Below are positions 44,164 to 56,089 of a stretch of 64,000 nucleotides of DNA, one piece after another. The notes beneath the pieces are model-generated. The model was not told the DNA's origin, searched no databases, and saw nothing but the letters and a program-made list of their open reading frames with translations. The stretch covers positions 6,425,205 to 6,489,204 of the forward strand of contig NC_083345.1 in assembly GCF_019175385.1 (NCBI RefSeq), given 5' to 3'. Position 1 is the first letter of the stretch. The number at the start of each line of letters is the position of its first letter. The translations under genes were made by a program, and so were the position numbers. The DNA comes from Lycium barbarum. Taxonomy: Eukaryota > Streptophyta > Magnoliopsida > Solanales > Solanaceae.

Positions 44164-46999
44164 ATGGATCTCAAAGAAACTGAGTTGTGTTTGGGGCTAC
44201 CTGGTGGTGGTGGAGGAGAATTAAGAGATAATAAGATCAATGGGAAAAGAGGTTATTCTGAGACTGTTGATTTGAAACTCAACTTTCACCAATCCAATGA
44301 TTCTTGTGCTATGGATCTAAAGGACAAGAATAAGATGAAAACTACTCCTACTAACAAAGAAACTGCTTGTAACAAGGATCTAATCAAGCCACCTGCAAAG
44401 TAAGTCTCTTTGTCCTCTTTTTTATTTTATTTTTTGTAATCGAGAAATTTCTCATGGTTAGTGGGCACAATTCAGAATTCGATGGATGGTTAACCTACCT
44501 CTTTGGCTTTCTCTACTTAAATATCATATTTTTTTTCAGTTCTTCTCCTTCATCTCTTCGGTTGCTTTCTAAAACAGATGATTATTATTAGTCGTTCTGT
44601 GAATAGTCAGGACATTGAGGAAAATCTGGGAAAGCATTTTGGCATGCGCTTTAATTTTCACCCATATTGTTTGGACCTTCAAAATTATTTTCGCGCCGTG
44701 CCAAATCCTCCAAAAATACACCGCTTTTGCAGTATCCGTCACACATAAAAATATAATTGAAGAGTCCCAGTGACGTAGATTTTCACCACTAAATTATTGC
44801 TCAACTGTTGGCCTTTGGCTCCAGTAATATTAATGTTATCGTCATAAACCTTGAGTAGAGAGAATTTAATAACTCAAAAGAAATACAGTAAGGATTTAGT
44901 GATTTTTTTTTCCATTTTTTATGTTACTATATATAGAAAAATTGATCTTTCTTAAAGAAGAAGGAAAATTGTTTGACCGGTATGACTGTATGATGTATAC
45001 AGTTTTGTTTTTGTTATGTTACTATGACTAGTTCTTCACTAAAACTTATATTGCTTGATTCCTTACAACTATGGCTGCACCAAATATACTAGTTTTGAAG
45101 GATTTGACACATATCGAATAACATTTTTGAAGAATCCGAGCAACATAGCTGAAAAAACATAGTATTAGAAGTTGATGTATAGTCCTTTTAAATTAATTTT
45201 TTTCTAAAGTATCTCTGTATATATATTGTAAAAAAAAGTTGATAAAATCTTTTGAACCCTCTTTTTATATGTGGAAATTAATTGTTGCAGGGCACAAGTA
45301 GTGGGTTGGCCACCAGTGAGATCATTCAGGAAGAATGTAATGGCTCAAAAGAGCAACACGGAAGAAACTGATAAGACTAGTGCGGCTGCATTTGTCAAAG
45401 TTTGCATGGATGGTGCACCTTACTTACGTAAGGTAGATTTAAAAATGTACAAAAGCTACCAAGAACTTTCTGATGCTTTGGCTAAGATGTTTAGCTCCTT
45501 TACTAATGGTAAGTACCATATATACTTTAATTTGCCAAAAAAATTCAAGAATAATTAGCTATATACATTGACAGTGTCAAATTATTTCACGTATGCTATT
45601 AGTGTATTTGAATTGGTTATTTACTGTAGTTTTATTGGTGGCTAAGTCACCTTCGTCCAAGGGAGTCAATTAACAGCCCTTCGTTTGAAAACTGCACTGC
45701 GTCGATAGGTCTTTGTGTTTTTGTGTATACTATATACTATGTGTTGAATCCTCTTTGCTGCTTTGTGTGTCTATTTCTTTATATTTTTAATCACCTTAGT
45801 AACATTATGATTCCGCCTCGGAGTTTTATATTGCCAAAAAAGATTGTTGTAGATGATTATAACATGTAAGTAATGATCTTTAACCTGATGGTGCAAAAAA
45901 CTGTATACCGTCAGCTTAGAGAAATTATACTCCTTCAAAAATAATACACCAAGAAATCATTAAGTGAAAACAACTTTATTCTACAACTAATAGCATGTGT
46001 ACAGATACATACTTAGATGAGATATTAAAATTTTCAAGATAACTAGTGTTATATATTTTGAGGATAAGGAGGATAACAGAGAAAGAATATTTAGATTATA
46101 TTCTTTTGTTGATGTCCACTTGCTAGACTCTAAGTTAAATTAACATTTTTCTGAGAATAAAATCTTGAAAACATGATAAGAAAAACAGTTAAATCTTAGA
46201 ACCATGTTCATAAGTGGTTGATACAGCCTAGCTTTTTGATTTACATATTGTATAAATGTTAGTGTGTGATTATTCTATGAGTTTATAAAAATATTAATTA
46301 ATTTCAACTTGTATTTATTTCATATTGATACAGGAAAATATGGGTCCCAAGGAATGATAGATTTTATGAATGAGAGCAAACTGATGGATCTCCTCAACAG
46401 TTCTGAATATGTACCTACCTATGAAGATAAAGATGGAGATTGGATGCTTGTTGGAGATGTACCCTGGGAGTAAGTTTTATAATTATTAATATTTTCTTCA
46501 TCAATAATCAATTTAAAAAACCTAATAGTGAAAAACGAGAGATTTAAACGAAAAAAATATGTATTAAAGATAACAATATGGTCGTGAAATCTGAGACTGT
46601 TAGTTTGAGCAAATAATGTGACGCTAATAGCTATAAGAAAACGATTTCTATTTATATATGTGAGGAAGCCCTTTTCCTCATTTTAATTTTTTAGTAATCA
46701 AGTATAAATAACTTTTTCATAGAAAATATTTCCTTGAAAATGACTTTAATTTTATCGTACCAAATAAACTGCGACTAACCTCTTTAATTCTTAAATCTTC
46801 TCAGAATGTTTGTTGATTCATGCAAGCGTTTACGGATAATGAAAGGATCGGAAGCTATTGGACTTGGTACATTTCTTCTTTTATTTTATTTTGAGTTTCA
46901 ACAATTCGATCTTAATTTCTTCATTATACCTAAATTGTATTATTTTTCCTCTTAATTTCAGCACCAAGAGCTATGGAGAAATGCAAGAGCAGGATCTAA
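44164..46999 (+). CDS. IAA14-like: Aux/IAA auxin-response repressor (IAA7/14/17-like), five exons
   Basis: Exons 44164-44399, 45291-45508, 46334-46469, 46805-46866 and 46962-46999 join to 690 nt, 229 residues plus stop, all with GT..AG introns and consistent phases. Domain I holds the EAR repressor motif (TELCLGLPG, residues 6-14), which recruits TOPLESS. Domain II is the degron [12 protein letters not shown] (about 80-91), bound by TIR1/AFB F-box proteins with auxin. Domain III begins [20 protein letters not shown]; domain IV has [18 protein letters not shown], the acidic patch of the PB1 fold used to bind ARFs. Basic segments KR (after domain I), RKNV and KRLRIMKG are nuclear-localisation candidates. 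The first in-frame ATG after the CT-rich leader was chosen; it gives the family-typical [15 protein letters not shown] start. Length and order match Arabidopsis IAA14, and no defect was seen. The exact orthologue within the IAA7/14/16/17 clade is undecided. Confidence 0.95.
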
Positions 47000-47179
47000 G
47001 CTAATTGATGTCTTTCAAAGGTGCAAAAACTCCATAGATGTTTAAACAAGTTGAAGTTGAAGCTTTTGTGAGATTAATATTGTTGTTTCCATGTGTCTGT
47101 ATTTTTATTTGATTAGTATATAGTTAATTAAAGAAGTGATCTTTAATTTGGACATTTGTAATGGACAAGAAGCAATAAA
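47000..47179 (+). other. Aux/IAA 3' UTR with AATAAA signal
   Basis: AATAAA at 47174-47179, 175 bases after the stop, is a reasonable polyadenylation signal; TGT/TTTG-rich sequence lies upstream. No long frame occurs in between. Confidence 0.5.
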
Positions 47180-47920
47180 CTTAAAACCCTCTATTGTGTC
47201 TGGCTTGTTTATTACCTAATGGTTTGCTTAATTAATAATTATCCCTTCTTTGTTGGTGTTGTTGGTTCTTGTCCTTGTTGCCATAGTGGTTGTGTGTTTC
47301 AATTACTCAATTAATAAGATTCAATGTATCATATATTTCAATTTTTTAATTTATTTATTGATCTATTTGTATTTTTATGAGTATTTATTTCATTGAATTA
47401 TTATTATTATGACAAAGTCTATGTCCCTAGGGAACAAGACCATGTGCATGTTCATGGTGTTTTTCCTTTCATAGCCCAATAATTTATTTGTTTTTGGTCA
47501 TTTAGTACATTGCCATAATAATCAAATAATTTGTGTCTGTCTGCTACATATAAGGGATTGAATGAATAGCCCGCCCTTTAAGAGGCTGGAATTGTATAAT
47601 TGTTTGCTGTATGCTAGTACTATAATATTCATGGGATCACTACATTATTAACCAGGCAATGAATCTGACGCTTTCTCAGAATTTTGACCAAGAAAATTCA
47701 GATGGTACTTGAAGGTAATACACATTGCCACTATAATCAATTATTTCATATTTAATCTTTTATAACAGGTTACTGATAGTTCAGATGGCGCTTGAAGTTA
47801 GTATAATTTATATATACATATTGATAGTTTAAGGAATTGTTATATCATTAATATAAGTTAACCTGTTATAAAGCTATTTGCTACTACTAAAAAATGGAAA
47901 TTGTGCATAAGCTATTTTAC
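47180..47920. other. Intergenic DNA downstream of the Aux/IAA gene
   Basis: AT-rich, no gene recognised. The phrase CAGAATTTTGACCAAGAAAATTCAG at 47677-47701 recurs in similar form near 50095-50120. Confidence 0.35.
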
Positions 47921-47922
47921 AA

Positions 47923-48045
47923 CAACAATTAACAACACACCCAATGTACTTCCACAAGTGAGGTTTGTGGAGGATAGAGTGTACAACAAACCTTAATCCT
48001 ATCCTGTGAGGTAAAGAAGTTATTTCCGATAGACCTAGGGGCGAA
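47923..48045 (-). mobile_element. Au SINE (minus orientation), partial
   Basis: Reads as the reverse complement of the Au SINE 3' half: ACAACAACAATTAACAAC tail, CCACAAGTGAGGTTTGTGGA, AACCTTAATCCTATCCTGTG, and TTTCCGATAGACC. The tRNA-like head was not recognised. Confidence 0.7.
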
Positions 48046-48403
48046 TTTATCTTAGGCTGAGGGGTGTCAGTGACACTGTTTCGCCGAAAAATATTACTAA
48101 AAAAAGTATATAACAAAAAGGCAAACCAACAAATAGCCGATAGGTCATTTGGTTAGGCGCCTCAGTTTTGCTTAGAGTATGCGAGTTATTTGCCAATCTA
48201 GACTTTATGGTGTTGTGCTACTTTTTTTTCCCTTCCTCTTTCTTTCTCACCAGACGCCAATGAAATTGATTAAGAGCAATGTTGAAAAAATAAAATGAAT
48301 AATGAGTTATTTAGTGATGGTTTGGTGTCCTATATAAAAAAGTGTTTAGTATTATTCTATTGAATTAATTATATTAAATACATTTCAAAAAATTTGAAGT
48401 TAC

Positions 48404-49220
48404 TGTTGAGTTTTAATGATTGGTTAAATGGGAAATGAAGAGAAGAAAATATGGAGGGAAAATTAAAATTTTGAATTGTTCCTTTATTATTTTATGGAAT
48501 ATTGTTTTATGGAAGATGCATTTCTACCACATTGGTAGTAGAAAGGAAAGTTCTTATGTTTATATAGAGAAGCACATCTTCTAACTCACAAAGAGTTGAG
48601 AAGAGGACTTCTCCTGGCTTCGTCATTTTCGTTGCTCGGCTTTGGCTTCGGTCAAATGGTTTGATTGATAATTTTTTGGACCAAATTTATTTAGTTTTAA
48701 TTATTTACTTAATTAATTATTAATTATCCAAATTCTGACCCGGTTAGTGACCTGAATTCGCGCGTCTAACCCATTTTCTTTCTCGAATTATTTTAAATTT
48801 TCCGCCCATTCTTCCATTGCTTTTCTGAAAGGTTGTAAACCTTTTCAGAATCAGTGCTTCAATGGCTATAAATTTCGTTTTTCCTCAGAATTTTTCCTTA
48901 CGAAATTTCTGAATTCTTCAATCTTCTTCTTCTGCACTTCATAAAAGTCTCGTGTGATTTTACAGCCTTCGAGTGGTTCGCTGTCACCAAAGTTTGCAGT
49001 ACCGCTACTATGATGAGTAAATTGTTCTATCCTGGGAGGATATATTCCATACAACCTTGGGTACATTGAGGGGAATAATTTCCTTAAGGACACACTGTGC
49101 ATTCAGTGGGCTCGATTTAATTCCTACAAATATTTTCATATACTGTTCTTCTGTTTTTTCGTTTCTGAAAATTTTTCTAGATTCTGTTTAAGTTTGTTTT
49201 TCAGATACAAATTACTAGCA
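48404..49220. mobile_element. Solo LTR, 817 bp, TSD GTTAC
   Basis: Begins TGTTGAGTTTTAAT and ends ACTAGCA, flanked by the perfect 5-bp repeat GTTAC (48399-48403 and 49221-49225). It has a CTATAAATT TATA-like word near 48868 and no internal coding region; the 78-codon minus frame inside it is not a gene. The text resembles tobacco-type Ty1/copia LTRs, but the superfamily cannot be settled without a search. Confidence 0.8.
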
Positions 49221-49225
49221 GTTAC

Positions 49226-50955
49226 AGTGTTTTATTTTTTTTATCAATTTAAGATGTGACACTGCATAAAAAAAATTCTACGTACGCCGCTGGATAGGCC
49301 CTCGACTCAAGAGAAAGCATATAAAAAATAGAAAAAATTTGAACTTTCTATTTCAAGAAATTAACAGCAGCTATAAAAAGATTCAAAAATTTAATGCATT
49401 GTCTCTCATCCCTCTTCACCCCAGAACGCCCCTCCACCCCCACCCCTTCTAATTCTGGCCTTGTTGTAAAAATGTACAATATTTTTCTTGGATCGGACAA
49501 TGGGGAAGAGTTATGTGCCTGGTATTAAATAAAAATCGTTTTCTTGTTGACACTTGCTGCTGCAAACTTTAAAATTCATGGGTCAGTTCACTATTACTGT
49601 CTGGGTCTCAAATATTAGTCATTTTGGTAAATTAAATTTAATTTGAAATATCTTTTGTCAGGATAATGTATTTTAAATATTTTACATTTTGTAACACAAA
49701 GCATTTATTACATCTTTTGTTTCAATTTTATCCCTATATTTTTAATTAATGTTGTGAGATATTTTAAAGAAGAAAAAGTGTATTTTATAAAATAAAATAA
49801 AAAGTTGTTACTACATAGTAAGGCTATTAAATGTCTTTTAAGTTATGTACCAAAAATTTAAAATTATAGATAGTGAAACTTACATAAATATGAACCTTTG
49901 TATAGGTGGTTCAATAGTCGAGGGTCTACCAGAAACAACCTCTCTACCTTCTAAGTTACAAAATAAGGTCTGCGTACATTCTACCCTCTCTACACCCAGG
50001 CCACTTGTGAGATTTCACCTGATATGTTGTTGTTTTTGTATTAATTTTTCACTAATAATAACCAGGTCGCTGGTATTTGAAGCTTTCCAATTAAAAGAAT
50101 TTTGACCAAATAAATTCAGTGACATTTTACAGTTAATTCCTTACGGATTAAGTAATGTTAGTCAAAGGAAATTGAAGAATCTGTCAGAAATTAATTACTC
50201 TAACAGCAGCTATTTAGAAGAGTCCAAGAATTTATTGCACTGTTCCTCTTTAAATATTTAAACTGCATCTATTATACTTCATTCATCCCACTGCCCCTAT
50301 GGGAATAGAATACGGTATATTTTTCTTGGATCATACAAGGGGAAGAGTTATTGTGTTTGGTGCTAAATAAAAATAGTTTCTTTCTAGACAAATCGAGAAA
50401 ATTATGGGAGAGAAGCAACCTAGGATCTCTTACACATGCACATGCTTGTTATCGGGAGAAAGTGGACATTTTAGTTCTCATTTTATAAGTATATATATTT
50501 TTTCTATTTTTGGAGAACAACAAAAATAGAAAATATATTTCTTCCTGGCCAAAAACTAGAAGGTTACCTTTTACTTTTCTTGCACAAGGAATAGGTCCCT
50601 CCCCCTCCCTTTTCCCCTCAATGTGGTTTATAAAGCACCAACAATTTATGTTTAATTTCTCTTATCATATATTATTGTCCAAGAAAAGGGAGCCAAAAAG
50701 CTCATGCTTTGTCTCAAAATAAATAAAAGTATTTTCTTTTTAAAAATAACTACAAAGATAAGAGTGTCACATGAAATTAGATAGATGGAGTATTTGAAAA
50801 CTAAAAGTGTGGATAACCGCCATACATACATTTCTAGAATTGGTGGAGTAATTTATATTGTTGGAGACCACAGTTATTAGTCCCATTTTCGAGTCCAAGA
50901 CTTTTCTAACCCAAAAATAAATTTTTGAAACTAAAATAACCCATTAAAAAAAAGA
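49226..50955. other. Intergenic DNA with a diverged duplication and SINE fragments
   Basis: About 49360-49560 and 50200-50400 are diverged direct repeats (AACAGCAGCTAT, ATATTTTTCTTGGATC, GGGGAAGAGTTAT, AATAAAAATMG). Short Au SINE-like text TAGGCCCTCGACTC is at 49297-49310. No gene. Confidence 0.5.
49915..50040 (+). mobile_element. Au SINE 3' fragment
   Basis: Au family text: TCGAGGGTCTACCAGAAACA, ATAAGGTCTGCGTACATTCT, CACTTGTGAGATTTCACCTG and the tail ATGTTGTTGTTTTT. It lies between the two halves of the local duplication. Confidence 0.75.
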
Positions 50956-51418
50956 ACCTAAATAACCTTCACGCACAGATTCTGTGCGTGAAGTGCGTCC
51001 CCCCCGCCCCCTCTCCGCCCCAACCTTTATTCTTTGGAAATCAAACTCAAAATTAAACTTTTTTCCATACTTTGACCGAGAATTAGCCACGTTTCAAAAC
51101 ACCATAATATAAATATTTTATATAGAACTTAATATTTTTTTTCGTGTACAATAATATTGACTTATTACATCAAGTATACATATACATTTAGATCGTCGTT
51201 TTAGAGGTTGTAAAGTGCTCCGAAATAAGTTTGAAAACTTGTTATACATATACATTTAGATCGTCGTTATAGGGTTCTAATTAATATAGGACGTCGCACG
51301 AGTTATTATTAATCGACAATAAATACTAAAATAACTAATTATCATTAAAAAAATAATACCCAAAAATATATATAATATTAACGTAAAATGTACATTTTAT
51401 TTACAAATATACAATCTC
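50956..51418 (-). other. 3' flank of PMD copy 2
   Basis: It contains CTTCACGCACAGATTCTGTGCGTGAAG, an inverted pair of the same CTTCACGCAC word found after PMD copy 1, then the repeat segment 51045-51290 that is the reverse complement of 2095-2290. This shows that both PMD genes carry the same downstream sequence and probably came from the same mobile unit. Confidence 0.6.
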
Positions 51419-54400
51419 CTAAGGCCTAAGGATCCTCCTAACCCCACCACCCTCACTATCATCAGGATCCTCTCTCCTCCTCTTAATGACAGGATGATTT
51501 ATGGCATGATCATCCTTTCTTCCCTTCTTCAGGCCCTGGGTGAAAATACGCTTCCTGTGGGAGACGGCGGCGGTCTCCACCTGAGTAGCCTCAATAGATG
51601 CCTCAGGAGATGACTCAATCAAAGGAGACTGGACCACAGGAGTAGAAGAATGAACCTGAAATAACATATAAACAATTTAATGTTTCATAAACTAAACATG
51701 AAATAACATATAAATAATTATTTATTTAATAAATTATTTTTTTGTAAAAAACATACCTGTGTGTCGATGGCCTCCTGAGACGGCTGGTGTAACACCCCGT
51801 ATCTTGGAACTAAGTTTAGACTCATATCATTGGAGTTTTAGTGGAAAAACTGAAGGTTTGAACGTTTTGCAAAAATGGTTGATAGACCTACTTCGGGCAG
51901 CCATAAATCCTTGATTAGTTGGGAATTTGGGAAAAGCACCCTTAATGAAAGTTGTAGTATGTAGAAATAGCTCTCTAACGATATAAGGACCAAGCCAATC
52001 AGAGATTGGAGCAAGGAGATATGATCGTCTCAATATGGCTACTAGTAAGGCACTTAAAATTCTATAGAATCAGCTAAGTTTTCAATACGTCTGCCTTCCA
52101 GTCCAATTTCGTGAAAATCCATTGGGAATTTGAGGAAACTTAAAACATGAAAGTTGTAGTCCTTCGAAATATCTTTCCAACGGTATATTATGGGGCTTGA
52201 ACAGAGCTATGTACAAGAAGTTATGCCTATTTTACCGAACGCTGTTCAGAACCGACACCCGTTGCTTGCGATAGCCCCGCGCCGCGGGCCAATCGCACAA
52301 AAGCCCCCTCTCTGACTACCGACCTGCAGGGGGTCGTGAGATGCACGTGCGTCGTGGACCCAATGCATAAAAGGTCTGGTTTTGGGTCAAAAGTCGGGTT
52401 TTCGCGTTTTAGGTCATATTTAAGATTAGGGTTTATTTTCCTAACACCCCTATTCACGAAAAATCACCCTAAATTCATAGAGAACAAGTCCCAAACCTCA
52501 AGAACCTTCCAAGGTAAGTTTTATCATGATTCTAGGTTGAATTCAAGTCCCTAATCCCTTTCTAACATATACTCTAATAATCTAAGCAAGAAATCATTGT
52601 TCCTAATCTAGGATTATCAAGAAAACCCATCTCAAGGTTCAAGAATCAAGAATTAGGAAATCTTCTCCAAAATTCAAGTCTTTAATTCAAGATTTTGGAG
52701 CAATTAAGGTATGTAGAACTTCCTTCCACATGTGGGAATCTTTACATTCTTCCCCATGCTCCGTTTCTTGATATTCATGAAGTTCAAATCCTAGGGCATT
52801 AAACCCAACATATTGGTAGCCCGTATTTATGTATTTATGTACATGAATTTTGTATCTATATTCGTTGTTGTATTCCTAATCTTCCATTACGGTTATTAGG
52901 AACTCTAGCTTAATCCATGAATCATGAATTCTTCCTCATGTGTTCTCATTATGTTTATATGAAACTTTATGATTTTATATAGCAAGTTACAAGCATGTTT
53001 TCAAGTCAATTATATACATAATTATGAACTATTGTTATTACTCATGAATCAAGAACATGTTTGCAAGACTTTGACAACTTATTTCATGAAACCATGTTTA
53101 CAAGTTATTTCATGAAACCATGTTTACAAGCTATTTCATGGAACCATGTTACAAGTTATTTCGTGAAATCATGATTACAAGTTATTTCACGAAAATCATG
53201 GGCTTCTTAGCCAACTATATCATGTTCATGTTTTTGGGAATTGCTTAGTTAACCGAGAAGGCTCAGATAGCCTGAAACTACGTTGCCACCGTAGGATAAG
53301 GGTTGTTAGCAAGGAGGCAACACCTTCATTATGCAGTTTGGATCCTTACATGCTTATTATCACGTAAATCTCATATCCCTGGCAAGGTGTGAGTGTTCTG
53401 ATGGTAGGACGCAAGTACCAGATCATGTTGTCGGTTATACTATAGCGTTCCCCACGTTACAAACAGTTTTTACATACATGTATTTCCATTGATTTACTGT
53501 TTTCAGACTTTACTCACGTTTCATGCTCATGTTCAAGTTACATTCAGTTTCACTTCATGTCCTATACCTATGTTGTGCCATGTTCTTCATTTCAGCAGGT
53601 TTTACATACTAGTACTATTCACGATGTACTAACGTCCCTTTTGCCCGGGGTCTGCACTTCACAGTGCAGATACCGGTTTTCAGGAGCATACACCTGCGCA
53701 GTAGGATCACTTCAGTTATCAGCTTATTGGTGAGCCCCACTTCTCTCGGGGTTCAACATGGAGTCTGCATTAGTATTCAGTTTGTGGTAGTCCAGGGCCA
53801 TGTCCTGGTAGTTAGTATTCAAACATGTTTTAGAGGTTTCATAGACAGATGTTTGTTCACAGAGTCAGTTGTGCATTCATGTTTGCAGACTATTATGTTT
53901 TCATGATATTTCACGCTATGAGATAATTTTAAAACTTTATTCTGCAAATTACATTTTCACGATTCATTTAAATTGCATCATATAGAGTATATTGTTTTGA
54001 TGCCCATGTTGAAAAGCAAGCCATGAGGTTTGCTCGGTCACATGCAGTAAGGCACCGAGTGCCGTGTTTCGCCCAGGATATGGTTCGGGGCGTGACAGCT
54101 GGTCAGAGGGATCCTTAGCTAGCTCCTCAACGGTCTCCTGAGCGCTACCTGGAGCTGTAGCTGGAGGTGAAGACGGGTCAATCTGAACAAGAAGAGATGG
54201 GTCCACAGGCGCAGAAGAATAAACCTATAATACATGTAAATAATTTAGTTTAGATTAATAAAATAATTAATTAATACATTAATTTATTGTAAAAAAAACC
54301 TGTGTGTCGATGGGCTCTTGAGATGGCATGTGAGAGGGCTCGTGAGCGGCCCGCGGAGCCGGAGATGCAGATGGTGCCGTAGGCCTGGCTGTAGGACGAA

Positions 54401-55786
54401 GAAAGTAGTCATCGAAAATAATATCCAAGTCTATGTCCTCATCTCCGTCTCCCATATGTAGATCACTAACTGGCACCTGTGGAAATGATGACCAAGGATC
54501 ATAATGTGGGACCATCTCTGGCGTATATCCAGGTCTCTATGAAGTTAACGGCCTGGAAGAAGAAGTTGACGGGATATCTGTAGCCGACGGAGCCTGACGG
54601 GATATATCGTCAGGCTCATCTACTAGACCTTTGCCAGCCCCGTCAAGCTCATCTACTAGACCTCTGCCAGCCCGACCACCTTTGCCAGCCCGATCACCTC
54701 TATCAGCCCTACCACTCTCAGGAACACCCTCTGGAACACCCTTTGGTGCAGGCTCTGGAACATCATCATCGACACGATGCCACTCTTGTGCCGTGTCATA
54801 CCAGTGTCGGTAAGATGAACTATCCGTGCTGCATATGCTGCTATCCCGGGGTCGGTGGACTCCGTAAGGGGAATGCTCTCATGGCGTATCATCAGAGTCA
54901 TCCGTAGATGCATATATTTGCAAATTTTAAGAATTGAATAAATTCGTAAAGTAACACATAATAAGACGACGATTGAATAAACTTACCAGCGCCTCATACG
55001 CTCCTGAGAGTGCTGCATATCCTCGGCCATCAGGACGCGGCGTCGAGGGGTTGGCAATCAAGGAGCGAGTGATACGCATGAACCACAACATGTACTCATG
55101 GACCGGAGTGTCATGTCCGACCGCCGCTAGAGTCGTCATCCTCGCATTCCATGCATCGACTTCCTGGTGCATACGCGCCCGCCATGCCGCACTGTCGATT
55201 GAACGCTCGTCCCTGGTATAGTGGGTGTGCTCCTAACATGTAGCTGCGGGTATGTTCTGTACATGCCCAAACTTCTGTAATACGCAACTTGGTGCGTGAT
55301 GCTCAACCATGTCTATATGGATCAATGGACACCGTGCAGTCCACATGTGCTCACCAGCCCTACAAAACGCTGACAACTGACCCAAAATCTAATCATACGG
55401 CATCCATATGAAAGCCTATAAAAGGAATTCAACTAGTTAACAATAAAAGACTAACAAAAATAACAAACTAATGTTAAATAAAAAAAAACTTACCTCGGGC
55501 GCCGTCATGCGGTCTAACTGATCCCTAAACGGGAGAATGACATAGTGCATCTCCACACCTCTGGTACGGCCTCGCGACCATCTCCGCGCGTATGGTATAT
55601 CCTCAGCAACATAGTCATCGGGAGGGTGAGCAGCTATGGGCTGAAAAAGTCTCAACCTAGTCCACACCCATATCTGTCATAGTTATCAAAAAATTATTTA
55701 TCAGTCGTCGTTTCAAAAAAATATATTTAGTGTTTTATCTACATACACTTAAACATATTACCTGAAGAAGAGGGCTAAATGCAGAC
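51419..55786 (-). pseudogene. Plant mobile domain (PMD/MAIN-like) pseudogene, copy 2
   Basis: Minus-strand blocks follow copy 1 in order: end of the PMD N-part at 55762-55786 (SAFSPLLQ), then 55493-55673 (WVWTRLRLFQPIAAHPPDDY), then 55000-55421 (GHDTPVHEYMLWFMRITRSL, PDGRGYAALSGAYEAL). It has a longer tail: a Gly/Arg- and Asp-rich block (54299-54910, with YDPWSSFPQVPVSDLHMGDG), a block at 54104-54236 and one at 51419-51655 ending EGGGVRRILRP. Stops occur at about 55391 and 55235 (tryptophan in copy 1). A solo LTR sits inside a tail exon, and an LTR element removed everything upstream of 55787. It is dead. Tail blocks starting V(Y/H)SS(A/T)PV and ending PSQE(P/A)IDTQ appear twice, an exon duplication. 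Confidence 0.8.
51788..54097. mobile_element. Solo LTR of a TGTAACACC gypsy element, 2,310 bp
   Basis: Begins TGTAACACCCCGTATCTTGG and ends TTCGGGGCGTGACA; TGTAACACCCC and GGGGCGTGACA are near-inverted termini. The perfect TSD GCTGG is at 51783-51787 and 54098-54102. No internal domain or second LTR is present, so it is a solo LTR left by recombination. It interrupts an exon of PMD copy 2; removing it in silico restores the flanking frame (DPSDQ to PSQEAIDTQ). Related copy at 40282. Confidence 0.9.
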
Positions 55787-56089
55787 TGTTATAACCCTTA
55801 TTTTTGCACATTTGAACGCTTTGAGATAATTGCAACAAGTTAAGGACAAGACTATATTTTGAACTTGTTTGATACATAAGTGGGTTATGAAGATTTTGGG
55901 ATGTGGAAATATTGGAAATGACTAAGGGAAAAAATTGGAATTTCGGAAATTAGTTTCATGAATTACAAAAATGAACTATAGGTAATTGGGCTTGGAAAAA
56001 CCAAAAAAAAAAAAGAGGCCCAATTAGTTGGGGTGGCCGGCCATGGTCCATGAAAAGGACCCAAGCCCAAGTGAATTCATCCATGTGAT
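55787..56089. mobile_element. Truncated LTR start (TGTTATAACCC), split by the Ogre-like element
   Basis: Starts TGTTATAACCCTTATTTTTG directly at the break in PMD copy 2 and ends where the Ogre-like LTR begins at 56090. It looks like the first 300 bases of a gypsy LTR. The rest would lie beyond the right end of the window. Confidence 0.5.

Noticed and set aside
48866..49102. 78-codon minus-strand frame, at first sight protein-like
   Set aside because: It lies wholly inside a solo LTR with clean target duplications and matches no known domain.
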